A DNA stretch of 64,000 nt from JABMQB01 sp963666575 (lineage in GTDB: Bacteria > Bacteroidota > Bacteroidia > Bacteroidales > Prolixibacteraceae): positions 310,001 through 374,000 of the forward strand of contig CAXXYG010000019.1 of assembly GCA_963666575.2 (NCBI GenBank). Reading direction: 5' to 3'. Below the pieces are notes generated by a model, which did not search any database, was not told the origin of the DNA, and saw nothing but the letters and a program-made list of their open reading frames with translations. How positions within the stretch are numbered: the first letter of the stretch is position 1; each line of letters begins with the position of its first letter. A program made the position numbers and the translations under genes. Of this stretch, positions 18,460-26,978 are shown piece after piece.

Positions 18460-19572
18460 TTAAAAATAACGCCCTATAAGTTTATTCTCAACAATTTTAG
18501 TGCGAAGCAACAAAGGATCAACTCCACCTTCAAAACGGGCAACCACTTTTCCATTTGGTTCAATAATAAGTGTATATGGGATTTGACCTTGCCATTCGGG
18601 ATCAATGGCTTCGATAAATTTGTATTTGTCGTCAGCCCCAAAAATATAATTAGCAGTAAAGGCTGCATGTTTATTATTAAGGAATTTTTTTACTTTTTCA
18701 GTAATGGTTAACTTATCCATACTAATTGTAAACATTTCAAAATCGCGAGCCTGATACATCCTGAATGTTTCTACCAAATCGTTAAATTCTGCAACACAAG
18801 GGCCACACCAGGTTGCCCAAATATTAATAACCCTAAGATTTCCTGAATTATTTTCAACCAAATTTTTAACACCATCAAGTGTTATTTTTTCCAGGTCAAC
18901 TTTTTTTGTTAACCATTCCGCATCAAGTTTTATTTTTGCCTCATTTTTCCATTTCCACTTAACAGAGCAACCAAAAACTTTGGTTTGTTTTACCGGTACT
19001 TCTTCCCCGGCTAAAAGCGCTTCAATAGCATTTTGAGCATCATGTTGAGTGGCAGTACCGATTTTTTCAGAATCATCAAATCGTCCAACATACCTCAACT
19101 TTCGACTCTCATCAAATATAAATGTATGAGGTGTAGCAACCGGGCCATAAGCTATCGACATTTCTTCGGTTTCACCATCATCTAAAAAGGGAAAATTAAA
19201 GCTTTTATTGGCTGCGCGAATCTTCATTTCCTCAAAAGTATCTCCCAGCTCGGTATATCCTTTTTCTTCGAGGCATACCGCTTCCGGCGAATTTGGATTT
19301 ACCATTATTACCTGTACTCCTTTTGATTTGTATTTATTCTGTAAATCAATTAGCCTGTCTTCATAAGCCTGGGCTGTTGGGCAATGTGGTGCACAAAAAA
19401 CAAATACAAGTATTTTTGAATTTTTAAACGAACGTAAATTGTAATTTTTTCCGTCTACACCCTTCAAATTAAAATCGGGAGCTTTAGAGCCTAAACTAAG
19501 GGTTTTAGGATTATCAATTGCAACAGATGAAAGCGCAATAATACTCAATACAAATAATGTTAATAGTTTCAT
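18460..19572 (-). CDS. Exported double-thioredoxin-fold protein (redoxin + TlpA-like)
   Basis: 370 residues with a signal peptide (KLLTLFVLSIIALSSVA). Domain 1 (about 25-190) is a peroxiredoxin/AhpC-TSA-like fold starting LGSKAPDFNLKG, with Cys60 and Cys64 in CAPHC. Residues such as YGPVATPHTFIFD and a CxxxC rather than a CxxC site match the thiol peroxiredoxin-like TlpA relatives of Bacteroidota. Domain 2 (about 215-370) is TlpA/ResA-like with WCGPC (Cys256, Cys259) and cis-Pro in GQIPYTLI. It is probably a periplasmic thiol-disulfide reductase or reduction relay. Frame intact, apparently a single gene; it ends convergently with the hybrid kinase operon, with no obvious hairpin between. Confidence 0.88.
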   Translation of the reverse strand: MKLLTLFVLSIIALSSVAIDNPKTLSLGSKAPDFNLKGVDGKNYNLRSFKNSKILVFVFCAPHCPTAQAYEDRLIDLQNKYKSKGVQVIMVNPNSPEAVCLEEKGYTELGDTFEEMKIRAANKSFNFPFLDDGETEEMSIAYGPVATPHTFIFDESRKLRYVGRFDDSEKIGTATQHDAQNAIEALLAGEEVPVKQTKVFGCSVKWKWKNEAKIKLDAEWLTKKVDLEKITLDGVKNLVENNSGNLRVINIWATWCGPCVAEFNDLVETFRMYQARDFEMFTISMDKLTITEKVKKFLNNKHAAFTANYIFGADDKYKFIEAIDPEWQGQIPYTLIIEPNGKVVARFEGGVDPLLLRTKIVENKLIGRYF

Positions 19573-19628
19573 ATCAGCTGGTTTAGTTCTGGAAATAAAT
19601 ATACTAAAAGCGAATGAAAACTAATTTA

Positions 19629-21015
19629 TTATTTCTGTTCTTTTTGAATTAAAGCTATCCAGCTACCATATGCCGGGGTTTTTAATACTTCTATTCCGCC
19701 CCCATTTATGGATTTTGGATGTATCCATTCTGAAGCTTCGATATTTAACCACCGTAAAATAAAAACACCGGTATAGTCAGTAAAGTCGAGTACAACCTCA
19801 CCCCCATCGGGAAAATAAACAATGATTTCGTTATTGAGATTTTTAGCCAGATAAGCTTCATCATTTTCCCTTTCAGAAAGCAATACTGATTTAATATCAG
19901 GAGTGCTGGTAAAAAAATCATATTCATCTTCCAATAACCTTGCACTTTTAATATGTGCCTGAGCTTGATCGGAGAACCCTATACCAAAAGGAGGAGAATT
20001 AAAACATACAGTAGCTGCTCCGCCAACAATACATCTCCAAAACCTCTCAATCCCATGGATGGGGCCATCGGTCCAATCACCAAATGGGCCTCCATAAATT
20101 TTAGAAAAATTAATTGGTTTCGGTTCTGGTAAAATACCTAACCTTTCATTTTGCATAATCTCCCAATGTTCTTGATTAACGTCAATCAATTTCTGAGGAA
20201 TTGCCACATCTGAAAAATTTTAGAAGAACTAATTGCAACTAGTTGCATCTCGTCAAAATCCTGGTTTTTAGGGTTTAAAATACATTATTTTCTATTTTAA
20301 CTCCTGCTTCATTTGCCTTTAATTTAATGTATTGAGCCCAATATATATTCCATTCTGTTGCCGATTCTGATAGTAATCCAATATTTGAAGAATATAAAAC
20401 ATGGTTATAATTAAATGAAATTGATAGTAGTTTTTCCACAAATCGTTGCTGGTATAAAAGCACTAACGAATCATTGTTTAAGGCAGGTACCGATTTAAAA
20501 AAATCAGGAAATCCTTCAGTATCCGTGCAATCTTCTGATTTAAGTTTTGTATTATCGGTTGTATACTGGTTATTATTCATTGGATTCCAGGGATTCTTAG
20601 GCCAAGCTGATAAAATGTCTTTTACAGCCCAAACTTCAATCTGCACAACAATTTCCCTTTCAGCGGTAAGCTTCAGGAATTTATCAAATTTATTCCAATA
20701 CAGCGTATTAAACTTATCCAATTTATACTTTTCACCGGCACGCCAATATGGCCACAAATCACCTTCTCCACTCCCACTCATCATGTTAACAATAAAATTA
20801 CCTCCTGTTTCATGGATAGCTGTTAATTTCTCCTCTAAATCAGCCGATTGGAATATGTTTTTTTCCAAATTCCCTCCTAATAACAAAACAGGAGTTTGTT
20901 TGTATTGCCAATAAAAACTATTATTTACGTAAGGTTGTATACGATCATTTTCGAACGACTGACTATTAGCGCCATGGACAACCATTATTAGAAAAATAAA
21001 TGTTAAGTACCGCAT
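19629..21015 (-). pseudogene. Broken secreted TIM-barrel glycoside-hydrolase-like protein
   Basis: The upstream piece (21015-20275, 246 codons) has a signal peptide and a family pattern I recall from secreted glycosidase-like proteins: YWQYKQTPVLLLGGN, HETGGNFIVNMMS, and ERE then VVQIEVWAVKD. The downstream piece (20207-19629, 192 codons) continues it with GIERFWRCIVGGAATVCFNSPPFG and AQAHIKSARLL. Between them, about 20270-20222 is open only in the third frame (NPKNQDFDEMQLVAISSSK). One protein of about 460 residues is therefore split by two frame changes, near 20270 and 20215, each equivalent to a lost base and each in or beside a T/A homopolymer. It is either a pseudogene or carries sequencing errors. 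The substrate is unknown. Confidence 0.75.
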
Positions 21016-21275
21016 AACTATAGTGTTTGTTGTTCTTGAATTATTAAATTTATAAATAACTGATTAAAAAATTATATAAATTCAAAAATTATTGGCAACT
21101 ATTAATTAACATCCTAAACCCCATACTGCCTGCGCGTTAGCCAAAACAAATAAAAAAAATGTCACAATAGCAGCACAAAAAAAATAAATCTACCAATAAT
21201 GTAAGGGCGCAAATACCTCTGGTTTATAAAAGAAGAACCAAATAAAACTTTTATTATTGTATAAATAATTTTCAA

Positions 21276-22289
21276 ATGGACAAAATATTAAACCAAATAT
21301 TCAGAGTTTCACTTTGCCTGATTTTTCTGATTCCTTTTAGTAATACTCTTTATTCGGCAGATTATTGCACCAATTTACCCCAATTGGTTTACCAACAATT
21401 AACTGCGGCCAATTGCGACAGTTTAATTAAAGCCAATGAATCAAATCCTAATTTTGTTATACTAGATGTCAGGACGCCTGGCGAATATAATCCACAGCAC
21501 ATTGAAGGAGCCATAAACAGGAATTATTATGATGCCGATTTTGCTGCTCAACTGGCTCAACTCGATAAAAACAAAACATACTTATTACATTGCAAAAGTG
21601 GCGGAAGAAGTAGGAATGTATTTTCGGCGATGCAAAATTCAGGATTCAGAGAAGTTTATGAATTACAAAATGGGATAAATGCCTGGGTTTCCGGAGGATT
21701 TCCCACATCGTCTGATTTTGCGGCGAAGTTAGGAATTTATGAATGTTCATATATTTCGAATGACACTATAAACATTAATAAAACAGACACCATAAACTTC
21801 ACCATTTCCAACCAGGCAAATAGTATTTTGACCATTCAATCGATTCAAATTAAAGGTGGAATTAATTTTAGTGCCGATTTTGAACAACACATTTCTCTTT
21901 TAGGATCTGAAAACCATACATTTCAGATTTTATATGCGTCAGCTACCCCATCACTCGATTCCATTCAAATTTCAATTGAAAGTAATGGCGGAAATAAAAA
22001 CTTAAAAATGGTTCGTTTGGCACAAACAGCTACAGGAATAAAGGAAGAATTAAAAAATTCAATTAGCTTTTACCCTAATCCCGCCAAACACTTAATACAT
22101 TTAGAACACAACTTTGTGCAACCAATAGAAAGCTGCCAAATTTATTCAATGACAGGGCAACTCGTTTTTAGCCAGCAGAACATTAATCAAACATCACTTA
22201 ATATCAGTGAACTAAAAAATGGAAGTTATATACTCCAAATTAGCACAAAAAATAAAATATTTTCCGATCGATTAATTATTTCAAAATAA
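21276..22289 (+). CDS. Secreted rhodanese-domain protein with T9SS C-terminal sorting domain
   Basis: 337 residues. Signal peptide to about residue 28, then a rhodanese domain (about 35-145) with VILDVRTPGEY and the active-site loop HCKSGGRS, Cys106. A middle beta domain (150-250) is followed by a Por/T9SS type A sorting domain (about 260-337: SFYPNPAKHLIHLEH, MTGQLVFSQ, LKNGSYILQIS, then a basic tail). The protein should therefore cross the outer membrane through the type IX system and be surface-anchored or released. Rhodaneses move sulfane sulfur from thiosulfate or polysulfide to thiols or cyanide. An extracellular one suggests sulfur handling outside the cell, which is inference. It begins the small plus-strand block leading to the ApbE/DUF3570 genes. 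Confidence 0.9.
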   Translation: MDKILNQIFRVSLCLIFLIPFSNTLYSADYCTNLPQLVYQQLTAANCDSLIKANESNPNFVILDVRTPGEYNPQHIEGAINRNYYDADFAAQLAQLDKNKTYLLHCKSGGRSRNVFSAMQNSGFREVYELQNGINAWVSGGFPTSSDFAAKLGIYECSYISNDTININKTDTINFTISNQANSILTIQSIQIKGGINFSADFEQHISLLGSENHTFQILYASATPSLDSIQISIESNGGNKNLKMVRLAQTATGIKEELKNSISFYPNPAKHLIHLEHNFVQPIESCQIYSMTGQLVFSQQNINQTSLNISELKNGSYILQISTKNKIFSDRLIISK

Positions 22290-22319
22290 TCGACCAAACG
22301 GTTAATTACCAACAATAAA

Positions 22320-22829
22320 ATGAGCAAAAGGGAACTAAAAAAATACTTATCAAGCCTTGATAAATCACATCTCGAAGAACAAATAACTGATTTATATACA
22401 CGGTTTAAAGATGTGAAGGAATTTTACGATTTTGCCTTTAATCCAAGGGAATCGAAATTGATGGAACAAAACAAATTTTTAATATCAAAAGAGTACTTCC
22501 CTGTAAATACACGCAAGCCTAAATTACGGCGCTCTGTGGCTCAAAGATGTATCCGCCACTTTAAAAAACTAGGAGTTGAGAATACACTCATTGCCGATTT
22601 GATGCTCTACAACATTGAAATAGCCCAAACTTATTCAAGCACCCGCCCCATCAAAAACGATTCATTTTACAGCAGTATGTTTAAATCGTTTGACGAAGCT
22701 GTTACTTTTATTTCGGACAATGGATTGTATTTGAACTTTGAGGGTAGGATAAAAAAAATTGCTGACGAAACACACCAACAAAATTGGTATAACCAGCACC
22801 TTTTTAATTCAAAACTTTTAGTCCCTTAG
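22320..22829 (+). CDS. DUF6155 family protein
   Basis: 169 residues, soluble, no signal peptide. It begins SKRELKKYLSSLDKSHLEEQITDLYTRFKDVKEFYDFAF and has a basic stretch KPKLRRSVAQRCIRHFKKLG. This fits my memory of the DUF6155 family of Bacteroidota. It is mostly helical with no catalytic motif. It starts 30 bases after the rhodanese stop in the same direction, so it may be co-transcribed, although the neighbours are exported proteins and this one is cytoplasmic. Function unknown. Confidence 0.8.
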   Translation: MSKRELKKYLSSLDKSHLEEQITDLYTRFKDVKEFYDFAFNPRESKLMEQNKFLISKEYFPVNTRKPKLRRSVAQRCIRHFKKLGVENTLIADLMLYNIEIAQTYSSTRPIKNDSFYSSMFKSFDEAVTFISDNGLYLNFEGRIKKIADETHQQNWYNQHLFNSKLLVP

Positions 22830-22884
22830 ATTGTTTTACCGGTAACATACAATATAATAATGTTCTTTAAAGTTATATGTTACT

Positions 22885-23322
22885 ATGAAAACAACAGTGT
22901 TCACAACTCTTATTATTTTAATATTTTCAGCCCAAACCTTTTCTCAGGAATGGATAACCAATTTTGAAAAAACCACCCAGCTTGCAAACCAGCAAAATAA
23001 AAATATCCTTCTGGTATTCTCAGGTTCCGATTGGTGCGCCCCATGTATGAAACTCGAAAAAAACATTTGGCTGTCCAATGAATTTAAAGAATATTCTCAG
23101 AAATTAATACTTCATAAAGCTGATTTTCCCAAAAGGGCAAAAAATAAAATTTCGAAAGAGCAACAAAAAGCAAATAATATACTTGCCGAAAAATATAACA
23201 AACAAGGCTTATTCCCAATAGTATTGGTTTTAGATAAAAATGGAAAAGTTCTGGGTACCACTGGTTATAAAAACATAAGTGCTTCGGAATACATAACCAT
23301 GTTGGAATCATTTAACCCATAA
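22885..23322 (+). CDS. Exported thioredoxin-family protein
   Basis: 145 residues with a signal peptide (TTVFTTLIILIFSAQTFSQ). The thioredoxin fold has FSGSDWCAPCMKLEKN, with Cys51 and Cys54 as the CxxC pair, and a cis-Pro region at QGLFPIVLVLDKNGKV, as in the thioredoxin_7/DsbD-gamma group. It lies three bases before the apbE start and heads the conserved-looking order thioredoxin, ApbE, DUF4266, DUF3570. In that setting it probably delivers reductant or keeps partner cysteines reduced in the periplasm. That role is inferred from order alone. Confidence 0.92.
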   Translation: MKTTVFTTLIILIFSAQTFSQEWITNFEKTTQLANQQNKNILLVFSGSDWCAPCMKLEKNIWLSNEFKEYSQKLILHKADFPKRAKNKISKEQQKANNILAEKYNKQGLFPIVLVLDKNGKVLGTTGYKNISASEYITMLESFNP

Positions 23323-23325
23323 ACG

Positions 23326-24310
23326 ATGAAACGCTTGCTGATTTATTTTTTCTTGTTTTCACCGATTCTTGACATTCAGTCAGGAAATGTTTAAACAAAA
23401 AGAAATATTAATGGGCTGCCAGTTCGAATTAACAGTGGTTGCAAATAATCAGGACGAAGCAAACATTTACCTTGATCAGGCAAAAAATGAAATAAGCAGG
23501 ATTGAAAAACTTATTTCGTCGTGGGATAAAAATTCAGAAACAACACAAATTATTAAAAATGCAGGAATTAAGCCTGTAAAAGTAAGTTCCGAACTTTTTG
23601 ATTTAATAAAACGAAGCATTCAAATATCTAAAATTACCAATGGAGCATTTGATATTTCGTATGCGTCGATGGATAAAATCTGGCGTTTCGATGGAAGTAT
23701 TAAAATCACTTCCCGATGCTGAAGAAAATTAAACAAGCCATTCAGAAAATAGGATTTCAACATATTATTCTGGATGAAACAAATCAAACAGTTTATTTGG
23801 AGAAAGCCGGTTCCAAAATTGGATTCGGAGCAATTGGCAAAGGGTATGCTGCCGATGCTACAAAAAAACTACTTATTCAGTCAGGGGCAAAAGCAGGAAT
23901 TATAAATGCTTCGGGTGATTTAACCACCTGGGGAGACACAACCCGATGGAACTCCCTGGACTGTTGGCGTTACAAATCCACTCAACAAAAACAAAGTTTT
24001 TTCGTGGTTTCCGTTAAACAACAATGCTGTTGTAACATCGGGAAATTACGAAAAATTTATTGAAATAAATGGGCAAAAATATTCGCATATAATCGATCCG
24101 CGTACAGGCTACCCAACACAGGGTATTGCCAGCGTAACAGTATTTGCTCCCAAAGCAGAACTGGCTGATGCTCTTGCAACATCTGTTTTTGTAATGGGAA
24201 TTGATGTTGGATTAGACCTTATTAATCAGATGAAAGAAGTTGAAACGGTTATAGTTGATACAAAAGGTAAAATATTCAAGTCACAAAATATAACATTTAA
24301 TACTCTTTAA
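23326..24310 (+). pseudogene. apbE: FAD:protein FMN transferase ApbE, interrupted by four +1 frameshifts
   Basis: ApbE transfers FMN from FAD to Thr/Ser of periplasmic redox proteins. The reading starts at the ATG at 23326 (signal-like KRLLIYFFLF), then moves forward one base near 23368, 23705, 23727 and 23938. Each step is one extra base; two fall in A runs. Following the shifts restores the family pattern: MGCQFELTV, ISSWDKNSE, GAFDISYASMDKIW, KIGFGAIGKGYAADAT, INASGDLTTWG, PDGTPWTVGV, HIIDPRTGYPT, and ADALATSVFVMG, ending at TAA 24308-24310. Conserved active-site features are all present, so the break is recent or artefactual. Flanked by thioredoxin and DUF4266. Confidence 0.88.
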
Positions 24311-24312
24311 AA

Positions 24313-24531
24313 GTGAAACATTTAAAAAAAATAGTATTCTGTAGCATGGTTCTGTTGTTTTTAGGGTCATGTACAGCTGTCCGCGAATACGAAAAAGTGT
24401 ACATAAACGATCCCGACATGAAACTGTCGGCTAATGCAAATGAACGATTTGAAACTAATTTTCAGGTATATCGTGAAGGCGCTGCAGGTGCAAATGGAGG
24501 AAAAACCGGAGGAGGTTGTGGTTGTAATTAA
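24313..24531 (+). CDS. DUF4266 small lipoprotein
   Basis: 72 residues from a GTG start two bases after the apbE stop. The lipobox LFLGSC predicts a lipidated Cys at about residue 20. The mature part is short, with VREYEKVYINDPDMKLS and a Gly-rich tail ending in GGGCGCN, which gives two further cysteines. This matches DUF4266, found beside ApbE and DUF3570 genes in Bacteroidota and other phyla. A lipoprotein with a C-terminal CxC could be a thiol or metal site served by the upstream thioredoxin. Function is not established. Confidence 0.9.
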   Translation: MKHLKKIVFCSMVLLFLGSCTAVREYEKVYINDPDMKLSANANERFETNFQVYREGAAGANGGKTGGGCGCN

Positions 24532-24540
24532 ACAATAAAA

Positions 24541-26004
24541 ATGAAAAATACTTTAATATTAACATTGGTTCTGCTAAGTTGTTTTGGATTAGTTTCTGCT
24601 CAAAACAACGACAGTACCTTAATCTATAAAAAAAGGGTACTTGAAGCTGCCGAAATAGACCTTCTGATGAGTTATTACAAACAGGATGGGGAACATTCGG
24701 CAGTTGGAGGAGGTATTGGCAGCGAAGAGTTAACAGATATAACCCCCACTATAGTGGTTAGCCTCCCACTAAACGACGATGATGTCATTACCATTGATTT
24801 TGGAATTTCGGCTTATTCTTCGGCCTCATCAAGCAATATAAACCCGTTTAACAGCTCAGGAGCCTCAAGGGGTGATGACGACGATGATGATGAAGATGAT
24901 GATGACAATAACAATGGTAACCCTGGCAATTCAAATCCAATGGGAAGCCCATGGGTAGCTTCATCGGGAGCATCAAAAAGCGATGAACTAAAAAGTTTGC
25001 TGATAAACTATAGCCACAGTTCTGATAACAGGAACTTCATTTGGACCTCAAATATTTCCGGATCCCTGGAATACGATTATTCATCGGTAGGACTTGGAGG
25101 TAGCATTACAAAGTTGTTTAATGAAAAAAATACTGAAGTAAATCTTAAAACCCAGGTGTACATCGACAATTGGCAACCAATTTACCCAACCGAACTTCAT
25201 GAATTTCAAAAATATGGTGCCGATTTTCTTAATAAAGGGTATTTTACCGGAGTTGATGTTTTAAATAACAATGGGAATCCATCAACTGCTTATAATCCCG
25301 TAGCATTTTCTGAAATTTCAAAAACCGGAAGGAATTCATTTTCAGGCTCACTTTTTCTGTCGCAAATAATTACAAAAAAACTACAAGCCGCCATTTTTAT
25401 GGACATTGTGTACCAAAAGGGCTTATTATCAAGTCCATACAACAGGGTATATTTTGCTGATAAATCAAATTATTTTATTGGTGACGGAACCCATATTGCA
25501 AATTATACTTCGCGCGAAAACACAAAGGTTTTCCAACTTGCAGACGATATTGAACGATTACCGGGCAACCGGTTAAAAATCCCAATCGGAGCCCGAATAA
25601 ACTATTACATTGCTGAATTTCTGGTTCTTCGTACATATTACCGTTACTACACCGATGACTGGGGAATTTCGTCAAACACGGCTAGCGTTGAGTTACCTGT
25701 AAAAATTACACCTGCCTTCACGATAACACCAACCTACCGCTTTTACAATCAAACACAAGCCGATTATTATGCTCCATACGAGCAACATTTATCAACTGAA
25801 AAATATTATACATCTGATTTTGATTTGGCAAAATTTAATAGCCACCAAATGGGAATTGGATTAACATATACCGATGTTTTTACGAGTTTAAAACTTTACA
25901 AATTCGGATTAAAATCAATCAATGCAAAGTATAGTAATTACCAGCGCAACGATGGGCTTTCGGCAAATATTATCTCTTTTGGTGCTAAATTCGTCTTCGA
26001 ATAA
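24541..26004 (+). CDS. DUF3570 outer-membrane beta-barrel-like protein
   Basis: 487 residues with a signal peptide (NTLILTLVLLSCFGLVSAQ). The body is rich in alternating aromatic/polar strands (NRNFIWTSNISGSLEYDYSS, INYYIAEFLVLRTYYRYYTDDWG) and ends with aromatic Phe (FGAKFVFE), as outer-membrane beta-barrels do. DUF3570 members always seem to sit with DUF4266 and ApbE. Residues 112-122 are an almost pure Asp tract (DDDDDDEDDDD) followed by NNNGNPGNSN, a likely exposed, cation-binding loop. The gene starts nine bases after DUF4266, so both belong to one operon. Suggested role: outer-membrane part of a flavin- or thiol-linked redox system. Confidence 0.9.
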   Translation: MKNTLILTLVLLSCFGLVSAQNNDSTLIYKKRVLEAAEIDLLMSYYKQDGEHSAVGGGIGSEELTDITPTIVVSLPLNDDDVITIDFGISAYSSASSSNINPFNSSGASRGDDDDDDEDDDDNNNGNPGNSNPMGSPWVASSGASKSDELKSLLINYSHSSDNRNFIWTSNISGSLEYDYSSVGLGGSITKLFNEKNTEVNLKTQVYIDNWQPIYPTELHEFQKYGADFLNKGYFTGVDVLNNNGNPSTAYNPVAFSEISKTGRNSFSGSLFLSQIITKKLQAAIFMDIVYQKGLLSSPYNRVYFADKSNYFIGDGTHIANYTSRENTKVFQLADDIERLPGNRLKIPIGARINYYIAEFLVLRTYYRYYTDDWGISSNTASVELPVKITPAFTITPTYRFYNQTQADYYAPYEQHLSTEKYYTSDFDLAKFNSHQMGIGLTYTDVFTSLKLYKFGLKSINAKYSNYQRNDGLSANIISFGAKFVFE

Positions 26005-26017
26005 AAAGTTTCCGGGG

Positions 26018-26302
26018 CTATATCACCTTCGATAAAATAGCAATAATCATTTTGCCAAATTTTTCAGAATTTGTAACAATTTGATTTATTTTTGAATTTT
26101 TACTCTCAGCAGAGTTAACAATTTGTATTAATTCCAGTAGCTTTTTTGCATCACCTGGTTCGGGGCACATTGTTTTTATTTCTTGCTGTGTAAGTTTTGT
26201 TACCGACGAAATTTTTTCTCCTAACTCTGCGTCAGTTTTATTTGCTGCATCCTCAAGTATCGAATCGAGGTTGCCATTTAAATTATCCCAATCTACTGCC
26301 AT
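26018..26302 (-). CDS. Small helical protein of an unknown three-gene operon
   Basis: 94 residues, no signal peptide or membrane segment, mostly helical (LDSILEDAANKTDAELGEKISSVTKLTQQEIKTM, then KKLLELIQIVNSAE). One Cys in the motif MCPEPGDAK. I recognise no family. It is the last of three minus-strand genes: the lipoprotein gene ends one base before it starts, pointing to one transcript and a shared role. It converges with the DUF3570 gene, with only 13 bases between. It could be a cytoplasmic or periplasm-facing accessory of the membrane protein encoded first. Confidence 0.75.
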   Translation of the reverse strand: MAVDWDNLNGNLDSILEDAANKTDAELGEKISSVTKLTQQEIKTMCPEPGDAKKLLELIQIVNSAESKNSKINQIVTNSEKFGKMIIAILSKVI

Positions 26303-26303
26303 C

Positions 26304-26978
26304 TTATTCTGTTTTTATAGTCTTTGTTAATTCCAATAACTTCTCAAGGTATTCAGTTGTTTTTTTCTCAGGATTTAAAACCGTTTCACCACCCTTTACT
26401 AATTTCTCAACAAATCCATCAACTTCAGTTAATACTCCATCAATTTTATTTTCAGTAATCCCAAACATATCAAGGTACCTTTGCCTGTTTTCATCAACTT
26501 TCGACGCCGAAACCAAATAACTGGTAATGGCATTATTGGCACTTTTTACCTGATTGTATTCCATGGTAATTTTTTTCCTTACCTCAGCCTCAAGGTCATC
26601 TAGTGGTTGAATCAACTCTTGTCTTTTATCGTTTATTTTAGACTGTATGCGTGGGCCTAATAACACAATAAACTTTAATCGTTCCTCTTTGTTTCCCGAT
26701 TGGACTATTTCATCCCATGCCTGGCTAATCTGCTGATTATCGAAAAAATTCTTTGCAAAAAGAGGTAACCATTCATCGCTGATAAAATCATCGACAATTT
26801 GCCGTTTATTTTCAAAAAAATTGTGCAGCAAATTTAAATGTGCATCCTCAATTGAATTAATTCTTAAACCAATCTCTTCTGATAATTTTGGAGCTTGCGG
26901 TGGAACTGACACACAACCAACAAAAAAAAGGCAAATAACTACAACCAATACTCTCATAACCTTTTTCTTTTTATTCAT
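26304..26978 (-). CDS. Unknown lipoprotein, middle gene of a three-gene operon
   Basis: 224 residues. Basic N-terminus (NKKKKVMR), hydrophobic segment, and lipobox VGC at about residue 22, so a lipoprotein anchored in a membrane. The rest is long amphipathic helices (NSIEDAHLNLLHNFFENKRQIVDDFISDEW, IQSKINDKRQELIQPLDDLEAEVRKKI) with coiled-coil character. I know no named family. Its start overlaps the end of the upstream membrane-protein gene by 8 bases, so they are translationally coupled. A helical lipoprotein beside a 4-TM protein suggests an envelope complex; the function is unknown. Confidence 0.8.
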   Translation of the reverse strand: MNKKKKVMRVLVVVICLFFVGCVSVPPQAPKLSEEIGLRINSIEDAHLNLLHNFFENKRQIVDDFISDEWLPLFAKNFFDNQQISQAWDEIVQSGNKEERLKFIVLLGPRIQSKINDKRQELIQPLDDLEAEVRKKITMEYNQVKSANNAITSYLVSASKVDENRQRYLDMFGITENKIDGVLTEVDGFVEKLVKGGETVLNPEKKTTEYLEKLLELTKTIKTE

